A DNA stretch of 64,000 bases from contig NZ_AFEJ02000002.1 of the NCBI RefSeq assembly GCF_000238775.2, forward strand, positions 682,001-746,000. Direction: 5' to 3'. Positions 9,333 through 17,516 of the stretch are shown in pieces; the first letter of the stretch is position 1; every line of letters starts with the position of its first letter. The notes under the pieces were generated by a model, which was not told the origin of the DNA, ran no database searches, and saw nothing but the letters and a program-made list of their open reading frames with translations. The position numbers were made by a program, and so were the translations under genes. Origin of the DNA: Acaryochloris sp. CCMEE 5410 (lineage in GTDB: Bacteria; Cyanobacteriota; Cyanobacteriia; Thermosynechococcales; Thermosynechococcaceae).

Positions 9333-9737
9333 GTGAAAAAGCGCGTTACTCTTACGTTCCCTCGGCGAGCCGTTCCGGTTCCAGTCACCTATCGATTGGC
9401 AAAAGATTTCAATGTGGCAGCAAACATTATTCGTGCCCAGGTTGCCCCAAACCAAATTGGTAAGTTGGTGGTGGAACTGGCAGGAGATATTGATCAGCTT
9501 GATGCGGCAATTGATTGGATGCTGTCGCAAAATATTGATGTGTCTTCCTCGAATCGCGAAATTCTGATCGATGAAGATAGTTGCGTTCACTGTGGTTTAT
9601 GTACGGGAATATGCCCCACCCAGGCCCTCACCCTTAGCCCCAAATCTTTTTTGCTGAACTTTACGCGATCTCGCTGTATTGTTTGTGAACAATGTGTTCC
9701 TACTTGCCCCGTACAAGCTATTTCTACTAACTTTTAG
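9333..9737 (+). CDS. NIL-domain 2[4Fe-4S] ferredoxin
   Basis: This 134-residue soluble protein joins an N-terminal NIL domain (about 1-72, the ligand-binding fold first seen after methionine ABC transporter ATPases) to a bacterial-type ferredoxin. The first cluster ligands are C84, C87, C90 and C94 (CVHCGLC then CP). The second are C115, C118, C121 and C125. It should carry two [4Fe-4S] clusters and shuttle electrons; the partner is unknown. The frame is open further upstream, but the GTG at 9333 gives the family's usual start (VKKRVTLTFP). Confidence 0.88.
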   Translation: MKKRVTLTFPRRAVPVPVTYRLAKDFNVAANIIRAQVAPNQIGKLVVELAGDIDQLDAAIDWMLSQNIDVSSSNREILIDEDSCVHCGLCTGICPTQALTLSPKSFLLNFTRSRCIVCEQCVPTCPVQAISTNF

Positions 9738-9808
9738 TAGGCATTGAGCATGGTTGACCTTGAATCTCTTCTCAAAACAGAGTTGCCACGCTGTCTTGAC
9801 CAGGTTAA

Positions 9809-11107
9809 GGGATCTACAAATAAATAAGGTACCCATCAATTGGGCACAATCTTGATATCCCATTTGGGTAACGCTTCAGAACATAGCCATTGTTGTTTGT
9901 AGGCTTCTAGCTCATCTGAGGGCACAGTAATGTTCTTTTCATAGGTGCCCTCAATCAAATGAACCAAAGGCTTCAATCCATTCCAGGTCATATTCGATGC
10001 CCACTGGACAGCCGTATCAATGGAGTTGAGGATAGTGCCATTCCAATATTGTTCCAAGGCTGCCCAACATCGCTCAATCGGATTGTATTTGCTGTGATAG
10101 GGCGGATAGTAAATCAGATGAACCGATAATCGTGTCATTTGGACAAACTCAACCATACGCTTGATAAATTGTGTGCGGTTACTGCGCACTGCAGAGCCGC
10201 CATCAAGGTTAATTTCTAATCCCTCTATCTGAGGATAGTTATCGTGATGTTCGCGCCACCAAGCCTCTAAACAATCAACAATAAAATCAGTAGTTTCAGC
10301 AGACTGACCAAAGTAAATTGACAGTTGCCCTGCGAGCACATCGAGAATCCCGAAGGGTACCAAAATAGCGTCCCAATGGTCATCATGGTCATTGGCTTTT
10401 GTCGCGTCTAGGGTACGAGCTTTGCCGCCACGAGAGAGGTTGCCAATTTTAACTTTGGCTTTGCTATCAATCGAGATGCGCAATAGGTTGGGGCCGCATC
10501 GGCAGCATAATTGGCTTGAGCGACATTTGCGAAAATCGCATCGGTTTGCGGCAGTTTTTCAGGGGTTTAACTTTTGGGTTTTTAAGCGATAACCCATTCG
10601 ATTCAATAGATTGCCGATGGTTTGACGGGTTGGTAATGCCTCATCGCTGTAGCCTTTCTCCTCAATCAATGCCTCACGCACGGCCCTGGCACTGATACGG
10701 GTGTAGTACAACGTTGATTTGAACTTCGGATCAGCTTGGGCTTCACCATCAACTAAATCCCGAATGTCAGTTGCTAAATGGGGTAGTTTCGTTTCGCTAA
10801 GCTGACGACCTCGGGCTTGATAGTTGTCAACGCATCTAATGCCAGTCCGTCGTTCATCAAGGCCCAGTTGAACACTGGTACGTCTCCAACCTAAATGACG
10901 CTCAGCTTTGCGGGCAGAGCCGTCCAGGTAGTCTTCAGCCACTTTTGCCATGAATGCTCGCTTGTGTGGGCCTGTCAGTTTCTTGGCGGCATCTCGAAAC
11001 GTCTCTTTTATAGGGGCATCTAGCATCAGATATCCTCAAAACAATCGGTCAATCATGTATTGACTTGTTTCTTAGATTCGCAGGTACTTTATTTCTTGGC
11101 AAGTCCC
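9809..11107 (-). mobile_element. ISAzo13-like insertion sequence (1299 bp)
   Basis: The ends are imperfect inverted repeats of about 25 bp: 9809-9833 starts GGGATCTAC and contains AAATAA-GTACC; the complement of 11083-11107 starts GGGACTTGC with the same core. TAA flanks both sides (9806-9808 and 11108-11110), which fits a 3-bp target duplication. The single transposase gene on the minus strand is frame-disrupted, so this copy is probably not autonomous. Confidence 0.8.
9836..11026 (-). pseudogene. ISAzo13-family transposase, frameshifted
   Basis: The N-terminal 155 residues (helix-turn-helix region, then YYTRISARAVREALIEEKGYSDE) stop at 10559. The conserved continuation KLPQTDAIFANVAQANYAAD is present in another frame between about 10575 and 10495. 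The catalytic part (RISIDSKAKVKIGN, EINLDGGSAVRSNRTQFIKR, YYPPYHSKYNPIERCWA) is open in the original frame from about 10490 to 9836. There are thus two frame breaks, one on a CCCC run. The DDE residues appear intact (IDSK, LDGG, NPIE). Programmed frameshifting at the first site is possible, but the second break argues for decay. Confidence 0.8.
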
Positions 11108-11695
11108 TAAAACCATTTCAATTCCCCCATTCAGCCCCAACGATGCCATCGCTACGGCATTTACATTGACATCACCGCTAGATAGCGCTTTAGAGGTACA
11201 GGTTTTGGGCCATCCACTGGTAGCCTACAATCCCAATTGCGGAGATGACTCTAGCTTTATCAGTCCGCTTTATCTTAAATGGTCCAATGGTCCCGAAATT
11301 TGTGTTTTCGATAGTCAAATACATGGCTATCACGGTGAGATGAATGCATCCGCTAAATTTCGTGGTTCAGGACTGCCAAATGTCTATTTATGCAGTGAAT
11401 GCGACCATGATTGGTTTCATGTTTCGTTGCAATTAGATTATTGGGACGCCTGTGACGATCTTTTAGAAGATGAGCCTGATTTACCGATCCAAGACTATTT
11501 TTGCCATGCCGTCTTTGCAGGGAAATGTCTTCAGTGCGGGAAGGTGAACACTATCCTGGATATGGATCTGTAATTGATAGAGGGGGAATTCGTCCCCATG
11601 CAAGTCAATTCAGTGATTACAGCCAAAATGTGATGAATTCTAATCGGAAGAACTTAAACGCCGACCCTCACATTCCCTTAAAGAGGCGATGTTGG

Positions 11696-12457
11696 TTAAG
11701 TTACTACTACCGAAATCATCGCTTTTAAGTAAGACAACTCCGTTGCCATCAAAATCCCTGAATACTCGCCTTTAGGAAGATGCTGAGGAAGTTGAATGAA
11801 AATGTTAATGGACTCTGTTGCATCGGGCGCAAGACTGAGCAGATTGGGGGCAATAGATATGGCATCCTGAGCAATCAGATCGCCTTGGCAACTGTACAAA
11901 TCCGTACAAAAAACTTTGGTTTGAGTGGATTCTGATCGATCATTGTGAACCTTAAATGAGATCTGAACTGTTTCTCCTGCGTGGCTGGGGTGAGCAGGCT
12001 GCAGTAGAGGGACACCTGCCTCGCTCGATGGTGCTGATTCTGATACGCTACCCGGCAGATTTGATTTGAGGGAGAGCAGATTAGCCAACTCATTGACAAA
12101 CCCATGCATTTCGTCCACTAAGCCTGGAACGGAAGAGCTATTGGGTCTAGAGGGAGTCGTCGTTCCTAGATCTAGAGGAGTGGCCACGGTTTGGGCGGAT
12201 TCGAGGGGCGCGGATAGATCGCTATCAAGAATAGTGGCCGCTTGCTGTACAAGAGCTTCAGGGGTGGGTATTGTTTCACCGGCCATGGGCTGGATAACCT
12301 GGGCAACCGGTTCTGTGAGCGCTTTGGGCTCAGCAGCTAGCCCTCCCGCTTCAGACACCGTATTAGGAAGCGTTTCAATCTGTTCCAGAAGGCCAGTGAC
12401 CGATTCGGGTAACCCTTGATCGATGAGCTGGAGGGGTTTACGTCGATAGTGTTTCAT
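11696..12457 (-). CDS. Ig-like beta-domain protein, last gene of the encapsulin set
   Basis: This 253-residue protein has a short basic start (MKHYRRKPLQL), a long Pro/Ser/Thr/Ala-rich and probably disordered middle (about 30-145), and a C-terminal beta-sandwich-like region (about 155-253: ETVQISFKVHNDRSE, LAPDATESINIFIQLPQ, GEYSGILMATE). The last part resembles the bacterial NEW3/CARDB type of Ig fold, which often mediates binding. There is no signal peptide or membrane span. It follows the isoprenyl diphosphate synthase by 38 bp in the same direction. Its role is unknown; it could be a scaffold, a cargo or a shell-decorating protein, which is inference from its position. Confidence 0.6.
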   Translation of the reverse strand: MKHYRRKPLQLIDQGLPESVTGLLEQIETLPNTVSEAGGLAAEPKALTEPVAQVIQPMAGETIPTPEALVQQAATILDSDLSAPLESAQTVATPLDLGTTTPSRPNSSSVPGLVDEMHGFVNELANLLSLKSNLPGSVSESAPSSEAGVPLLQPAHPSHAGETVQISFKVHNDRSESTQTKVFCTDLYSCQGDLIAQDAISIAPNLLSLAPDATESINIFIQLPQHLPKGEYSGILMATELSYLKAMISVVVT

Positions 12458-12495
12458 CTTGACTGTCCTCTACTTGCGACTCAAAACCAGTAGCC

Positions 12496-13548
12496 CTACA
12501 GATTGCGGCTAATCATATAGTGAATCAATTTGGGGATAAACGCTTTCTCCGCTGAGTCAGGCGTATCCCTATAGGCCACGGAGAATTCCTCTAAGGCTGC
12601 TTCGGCAAACTGATGGGCGACTGCGATCGCATAGTCAATACTGCCGTAATCTTGCATGCGCTGAATCACCCAGCTCACCTCCTCTTCAGACCGTTCTCCC
12701 CGAGGCTTTGCCATAAAGGTTTCCAGTACATCCCGCTCTGATGGGGTGCCCTGTTTAAATAGGTGCACTAACATCAACGTTCGCTTCCCCTCCCAAATAT
12801 CACCGCCAATTTCTTTGCCATACCGGTGGGAATCCCCCACCAAATTCAGCACATCATCCTGAATTTGAAAGGCTGCCCCCATAAAGTATCCAAACTTATT
12901 AAAGCGATCCAGATCCAGAGTGTCTTTAGAAGCAATCAGACCGCCAATCCGACAGGGATGCATAAAGCTATACCAACAGGTCTTATTCAAAATCATCTGC
13001 AAGTAGTCTGCTTCGGTGATATCACAGCGGTTGTCCCGTACCCACCCCAGTTCTGAAGCTTGTCCCTCCAGGGATTTCAACATCAAATGTTCAAACTCTT
13101 CATAGATCCGTTGGGTCAGTTGATGACCCAGGATAGGAACATTTTCCCGGACCAATCTCAGGCTTAAGGCATTCATAGCATCGCCAATATTCACCGCGAT
13201 GGGCACCCCTTGCTCTGCCTGCAGGGTGGGCATGCGATGGCGGCATTCACTGTTATCTTCCACGTCATCATGGACTAGGAACGCATTGTGAATCATTTCT
13301 AAGGCAACGGCTGATTTGAGGGACTGTTCTTCAGTCCCCCCAAAGGCCTGACAGGTCGCCATACATAAGGCGGGTCGCAATCCCTTCCCCATATGGGAGA
13401 GGTGTCTTTTGATCGGCTCATACAGATACCGTTGGGGTTCACCCGTGGGAATCACAGCCAACAACGCGGCCAACGTCACCTCTCGGTAATGACCGAGATG
13501 GACCTGGAGGGTCTCTAGATCCGGAGGGGTAAGGGTAGCTAGGGACAC
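12496..13548 (-). CDS. Isoprenyl diphosphate synthase (trans-polyprenyl synthetase family)
   Basis: The 350-residue all-alpha enzyme condenses allylic diphosphates with isopentenyl diphosphate. The first aspartate-rich motif is DDVED at 94-98 and GKGLRPALC lies upstream of it. The second motif reads QDDVLNL at 230-236, with Asn in place of the usual last Asp, while the GKEIGGDIWEGKRTLM block that follows is normal. Chain length cannot be told reliably. The protein is about 40-50 residues longer than crtE/ispA-type enzymes. The N-terminus MSLATLTPP resembles a segment in the tail of the upstream FAD enzyme. It lies 40 bp after that gene, so the pair probably makes and then oxidises one isoprenoid. 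Confidence 0.88.
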   Translation of the reverse strand: MSLATLTPPDLETLQVHLGHYREVTLAALLAVIPTGEPQRYLYEPIKRHLSHMGKGLRPALCMATCQAFGGTEEQSLKSAVALEMIHNAFLVHDDVEDNSECRHRMPTLQAEQGVPIAVNIGDAMNALSLRLVRENVPILGHQLTQRIYEEFEHLMLKSLEGQASELGWVRDNRCDITEADYLQMILNKTCWYSFMHPCRIGGLIASKDTLDLDRFNKFGYFMGAAFQIQDDVLNLVGDSHRYGKEIGGDIWEGKRTLMLVHLFKQGTPSERDVLETFMAKPRGERSEEEVSWVIQRMQDYGSIDYAIAVAHQFAEAALEEFSVAYRDTPDSAEKAFIPKLIHYMISRNL

Positions 13549-13588
13549 CAGACACCTCTAGCTAGCGAGTAGGGGAGGAGACTCGTCA

Positions 13589-15586
13589 TCACTCAGGAAT
13601 AATGCGGACTTTTCCGGAACGCTGAGGGGGCTGTGTAGAGGACTGAACAGAAGAGGGGGGTGGCTGTTCGGATAATGTTTGGAGTGTAGCCAAGCTAGGG
13701 ATGGTTTCAGGCATCGTTTGGGACTCCGCCATCCGCACCACAATATCTAGCACTGACTTTTGCACCACCTCCATCAGCTCTTGCCGCAATTCAACATTGT
13801 CAAAGCCTTGGGTGCCGACCGCATAGAGGGGGTTCCCTAATTTTTCCAGGGGTTGATCTATGGTGACTCCGAGCAACTGCTCCAGAATTCGGCCACCTTG
13901 GTGGGCCAACTTGAGGGCCGATAACCCCCATCGCACCAAACTGTCATCCCAGGGTAAGCCCTGGTGAAACCGAATGCGATCGATTACTCGCCAGGGTTCA
14001 AAAATTTCCTGCTCATGCAGCTTCCAGATCTTGCATGGAGGGACATCCACTTTGGCCGACTCAATAATGCCGTTGACAGCCCGACGAGCCGCTTCATTGG
14101 CCCCTTCCATCGTCGCCAGATCCGTATAGGTGCGAACATAATCGGACGCCAGAAATAGATTGGGAATATCCGTCACCGCGTCTGGGCGTTTCACCCAAGT
14201 ATTAATTAAATTGACCAGCAGCGGTTCTTCATTGGTATCACCTTCCCCCTCGACCAGGTAAATCGCCGGATCCAAAAACCAATGGTCTAAATATTCATCC
14301 TTGAGGATTTCTTGGCCGTGAATATTGATGCTCTTTTTGAGTTGCGCCCACACTTCATTTTTGACTTCTTCTCGGGTGCATTCCTTGGCAGTTTTGCCAT
14401 TGAGGCCCTTTTCATCCCACTCGGAAATATCAACGGAGATGATGCCTTTAATCCGACCGTCGGCATATTGATTAAAATCAACTCCTGGCCAAAACTGTCG
14501 TTGGGAAATAGACGTGAGCGCCCAGGGAGAATCCACATAAATCGCATGGCCGTGAGATAGGGGCACATCCTCCGTCAGATAAAGTTGAATGCCGTTCATC
14601 CAGGACACCCCCCCTTCACTGAGCTGCTGGAGCTTCCCTAATTCTGGATCCGCCGTTTTAAGACTGTCGGTCACCAGCTCTGCCATCCGCTCAATCGGGA
14701 CTGCAGCGATATAATAGTCCCCTTGAGCCTGAAAGGTCTGGCCCTCTTGCTCAATCGTAGCTCCCTGAATCAGACCATTCACACAGTCAATGGCTAAGAC
14801 CTTGGCCTCTAGATGATATTGCACCCCTTGTTGAATTAAGTAGGCCAGCCAAGGGTTGATCCAGGCATCGTTGGTGGGCGCATTGAGAACGCGATCGCTA
14901 CTCGGTCCCGGCTCCACTAAATCAAACAGGAGCTGAACAAAAATATCGCCAATGGTTTTGGTACTCGCCAGATGTGCCTTTGCCGCCACTAGAGAGCGAG
15001 TAATGCCATGACCAAAAATTTTCTGATAGGCCGGGGAACGCTGGTCCGCTCCGACAAACTCCCACCAGTCTTCTTTTTCATACTCCGCTAAGCGTCGTTC
15101 TTCGCAAGAGGTGACGATTTGCCAGACCTTGGTGCCGAAGAACGCAATTTCTTCAGGAGAGACGCCAAAGTCGGGACCAAAGATGGTGGGAAACTCATTG
15201 AGGATTTCCTGGACATCTGCAAAGGTACGGGGAGAACGGGATGGAAATACAATGGGGCGCTGGCCATAGCGGGCCATTTCGACTCGCGTGGTATCGACGA
15301 GATTATCGGCAACAGATTTGTCTTTCCCATAAGGGATGCGTGCCATGGTATCGACAATATGCTTGTAGAAGCGAGGGAAAAAACGGAAGCCATGTTCTCC
15401 GGGCAGGGGCTTGCGAGGACCATTGGGGCCCATGCCTCCGGTATTGGGCACGGGAATACTGCGGGCCTTTCCTCCAGGAATTTTCTTGGCTTCGTATACG
15501 TCTACGGCAAACCCTCGTTCAATCAGCTCATGGGCGGCACTCAGTCCAGCCACGCCTCCACCAAGGATCACAACCTTTTTTTGCAT
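13589..15586 (-). CDS. FAD-dependent desaturase/dehydroxylase of the phytoene desaturase - HpnE superfamily
   Basis: The 665-residue flavoprotein starts with a Rossmann motif (VVILGGGVAGLSAAHELIERG, residues 5-25) and the KIPGGKARS turn of the amine oxidase/phytoene desaturase group. Late in the chain the FAD-closing segment NLFLASDYVRTYTDLATMEGANEAARRAV is present. It resembles carotenoid desaturases and hydroxysqualene dehydroxylase, but the substrate is not clear. After about residue 600 there is a Pro/Ser/Gln-rich tail that looks disordered and ends in SGKVRIIPE. It is 47 bp after the encapsulin gene and 40 bp before the prenyl synthase. A disordered tail on an enzyme next to a shell gene is what an encapsulated cargo would show (inference). 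Confidence 0.85.
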   Translation of the reverse strand: MQKKVVILGGGVAGLSAAHELIERGFAVDVYEAKKIPGGKARSIPVPNTGGMGPNGPRKPLPGEHGFRFFPRFYKHIVDTMARIPYGKDKSVADNLVDTTRVEMARYGQRPIVFPSRSPRTFADVQEILNEFPTIFGPDFGVSPEEIAFFGTKVWQIVTSCEERRLAEYEKEDWWEFVGADQRSPAYQKIFGHGITRSLVAAKAHLASTKTIGDIFVQLLFDLVEPGPSSDRVLNAPTNDAWINPWLAYLIQQGVQYHLEAKVLAIDCVNGLIQGATIEQEGQTFQAQGDYYIAAVPIERMAELVTDSLKTADPELGKLQQLSEGGVSWMNGIQLYLTEDVPLSHGHAIYVDSPWALTSISQRQFWPGVDFNQYADGRIKGIISVDISEWDEKGLNGKTAKECTREEVKNEVWAQLKKSINIHGQEILKDEYLDHWFLDPAIYLVEGEGDTNEEPLLVNLINTWVKRPDAVTDIPNLFLASDYVRTYTDLATMEGANEAARRAVNGIIESAKVDVPPCKIWKLHEQEIFEPWRVIDRIRFHQGLPWDDSLVRWGLSALKLAHQGGRILEQLLGVTIDQPLEKLGNPLYAVGTQGFDNVELRQELMEVVQKSVLDIVVRMAESQTMPETIPSLATLQTLSEQPPPSSVQSSTQPPQRSGKVRIIPE

Positions 15587-15633
15587 GATGTTTCCTGTCT
15601 GCTATGAGGGGGGATGGGGATTAAAATTTGGGT

Positions 15634-16479
15634 TTAGGGCAAAGAAAAGGCACTCACGGCACCCTCTTCCTTCACTCTCAGGACAAATTTCTCATAGACG
15701 CGAAACAGGTATCTCGCTTCGTTACTGACATTTAGAAATTGAACGGTAGGGGAGGTGGCCACGACTAAATCGATGGGATCACCCGCCAAGGAAACGACCA
15801 CCACCTGCTTGCTATCTAAGGTGCTGGATCGCAATAGCTGGGTACCAAGCATGGGTTCAATCCGGTCTTTGGGTAAGACTAAAGAGCCAGGAATCGGTGT
15901 ATTGGCTTCTACAAAGGCAACTTGTCCCAGAATGCAGGCAAAGGGACCTAAGTGTCCGTTTTGCTCTAGGGTTGCGATCGCACCAGCAACATCACTGACA
16001 AGACCACCTGTAAGAGTTGGTAAACTTCGACTTCCCTCTGCAACTAGTCCATTAACATTATCTCCTCCTGACACACTGCATTGTGGAGGCACTCCTTGTG
16101 GAATATTGAGTACAGGTGGAGAAGATGGTTGTGATGGCCGTACGTTATTAAAAACAATGGCATCTTCTGCCCGAGCCAATAAATTCGCAGCTCGACGAAA
16201 AGCAGAAACAGCCCCAGAAAGGTGTTCTTCAGCCAACTGTCGTTGCCTTAATTCAACCTGTACCGCTAGAGTCCATAGTTGAAGCGTTGAAACATCATCT
16301 ACAGTAATGGGCGCTGGCTGATCCGATAATCGTTGAGTGCGCACCACTGTTGCGCTTCCCTCTAGTGGACCACAACAAGATAGGAAGGATCCCGCAACGC
16401 TAGCCTTACTGACCTCATCAGCAACAACCTGTTGTATCTGATCCCACTGCTCAGACGTCCAATCAATTTGAGAGTTCAT
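15634..16479 (-). CDS. Encapsulin-type (HK97-fold, Linocin M18-like) shell protein
   Basis: The 281-residue protein matches, from memory, the layout of family 1 encapsulins. The N-terminal helix reads WTSEQWDQIQQVVADEV with a following GPLEG, as in the LTEKQWQEID and GPYG of Thermotoga encapsulin. A central AFRRAANLLARAEDAIVFN (93-111) corresponds to the family's ARxEDxxIF helix, and a PFACILG strand follows in the A-domain. The C-terminus, KQVVVVSLAGDPIDLVVA then YLFRVYEKFVLRVKEEGAV, matches the VVxSxRGGDFxLxLGQ and F-x-FxVxxPEA strands. The length (264-290 expected) fits. Such proteins self-assemble into icosahedral shells holding enzymes. No peroxidase or ferritin cargo is nearby; the neighbours are isoprenoid enzymes. 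CC at 35-36 is unusual. Confidence 0.82.
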   Translation of the reverse strand: MNSQIDWTSEQWDQIQQVVADEVSKASVAGSFLSCCGPLEGSATVVRTQRLSDQPAPITVDDVSTLQLWTLAVQVELRQRQLAEEHLSGAVSAFRRAANLLARAEDAIVFNNVRPSQPSSPPVLNIPQGVPPQCSVSGGDNVNGLVAEGSRSLPTLTGGLVSDVAGAIATLEQNGHLGPFACILGQVAFVEANTPIPGSLVLPKDRIEPMLGTQLLRSSTLDSKQVVVVSLAGDPIDLVVATSPTVQFLNVSNEARYLFRVYEKFVLRVKEEGAVSAFSLP

Positions 16480-16607
16480 AGAGGCTGAATATCCTAAATA
16501 TCGAAAGATAAGCTAACTGCTTGCACAACACAGTTATTAGTAGAAAACCCAGTGCAGAAAATTCAGATCAAAAAAACAAAATGGAAATGCCAAAAGTTTA
16601 CAACAAA

Positions 16608-17498
16608 CTAGAGGGCATACAAATCATAAATCACGAGCAAATCTGACATTTGTACTTCTCCAATTCCAATACATTGGAGGCGATTTAGCCATTTATACTT
16701 TGGATGCTCAGTTAAGAATCGAGGGGTTGATCGTAAAGGTGGAGCATGGGGCCATTGTTTGTTGAGAAAATTCTGATAGCCTTCGTCGCCTAAATCAAAA
16801 ACGCCAGAATAAGTGGTATAAATTAGGGCTTTTTCTGGGGTCTCTAATGTGGCTCGTATTCCCAACACACCAATTCCATCAGAACGAATCGTCATCCAAT
16901 CCCCTCCATGAGGGCGGATTTTGGCATTAAGCTTCGGACCATAGACCTCTCCCCCCTGCAAAAACCAATTGACTCGCAATCCTTCTGGTGTTTCACCAAT
17001 GATCTCTGGGGAGTGGCTTAACTGTGCCTTGACTCTCCCCAGAAACATCATATTCACAGGGAAGGAGGACTCAGGTGGAGCACTGTTGGAGGTAGCAGCT
17101 TGGCTCTTGAACTCTGTTGAGCCTGAAGATGTTTTGGCGCTTGACTCATCAAGCTGAAACATAGCGGGAAATGAGCTGGCAGTAGCGGCATCTGGTACTT
17201 GGCGTCCTGAACATCTCAAAATCACAATATACTCGACCAATTTCCCTTTTAATCCTTGAGGCCAACAGGCACGAAAGTATTGGGTATTTTGAGCAGGATT
17301 TGACCGAATCAAAACCGCAGATAACGTTCTGATCAAGCCGCCATCTACCCGATAACGAATGGTTACGCTGTGGTTAGGGTTTGCGGGAGTAACCCCAACA
17401 ATCAATCTAGGGGAGGGATCTAAGGGACTGGCCGAGGTTGGACCTGGAGCATCTTCTGTCTCAAACCAAATTGTCAAGCCATCATTGGAGAATTGCAA
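16608..17498 (-). CDS. DUF3237 protein with N-terminal Ig/CBM-like domain
   Basis: The 296-residue protein has a beta-rich N-terminal domain (about 20-105, VTIRYRVDGG and LKGKLVEYIVILR), a Ser-rich linker (110-148), and a C-terminal DUF3237 beta-barrel (about 150-296). Family hallmarks are GGEVYGPKLNAKIRPHGGDW, DGIGVLGIRATLET, ALIYTTYSGVF, TPRFLTEHPKYKWLNR and the final VIYDLYAL. The molecular function of DUF3237 is unknown. It starts 18 bp after the stop of the large cyclase gene and precedes the encapsulin by 128 bp, so it appears to belong to the same transcription unit. Confidence 0.8.
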   Translation of the reverse strand: MQFSNDGLTIWFETEDAPGPTSASPLDPSPRLIVGVTPANPNHSVTIRYRVDGGLIRTLSAVLIRSNPAQNTQYFRACWPQGLKGKLVEYIVILRCSGRQVPDAATASSFPAMFQLDESSAKTSSGSTEFKSQAATSNSAPPESSFPVNMMFLGRVKAQLSHSPEIIGETPEGLRVNWFLQGGEVYGPKLNAKIRPHGGDWMTIRSDGIGVLGIRATLETPEKALIYTTYSGVFDLGDEGYQNFLNKQWPHAPPLRSTPRFLTEHPKYKWLNRLQCIGIGEVQMSDLLVIYDLYAL

Positions 17499-17516
17499 AA
17501 GAGCTGACCTCAGGCG

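Larger units (their letters stand above)
9750..11573 (+). pseudogene. Small Cys-motif protein gene interrupted by an ISAzo13-like element
   Basis: An ATG at 9750, 12 bp after the ferredoxin stop, opens a frame (MVDLESLLKTELPRCLDQV) that is cut at 9808. Removing the IS and one copy of TAA joins it in frame to 11111 (KTISIPPFSPNDAIATA) and on to the stop at 11571-11573. The restored protein has about 173 residues. The 3' part carries CSEC and CLQC pairs (plus a nearby His), suggesting a zinc-ribbon-like fold, and is otherwise acidic and aromatic. I do not recognise the family. The downstream piece could still be translated from a TTG at 11166, but it lacks the first third. Confidence 0.8.

Noticed and set aside
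15119-15607. Long open frames antisense to the FAD enzyme
   Set aside because: They have no ribosome site or family features and lie wholly within a strongly supported gene.
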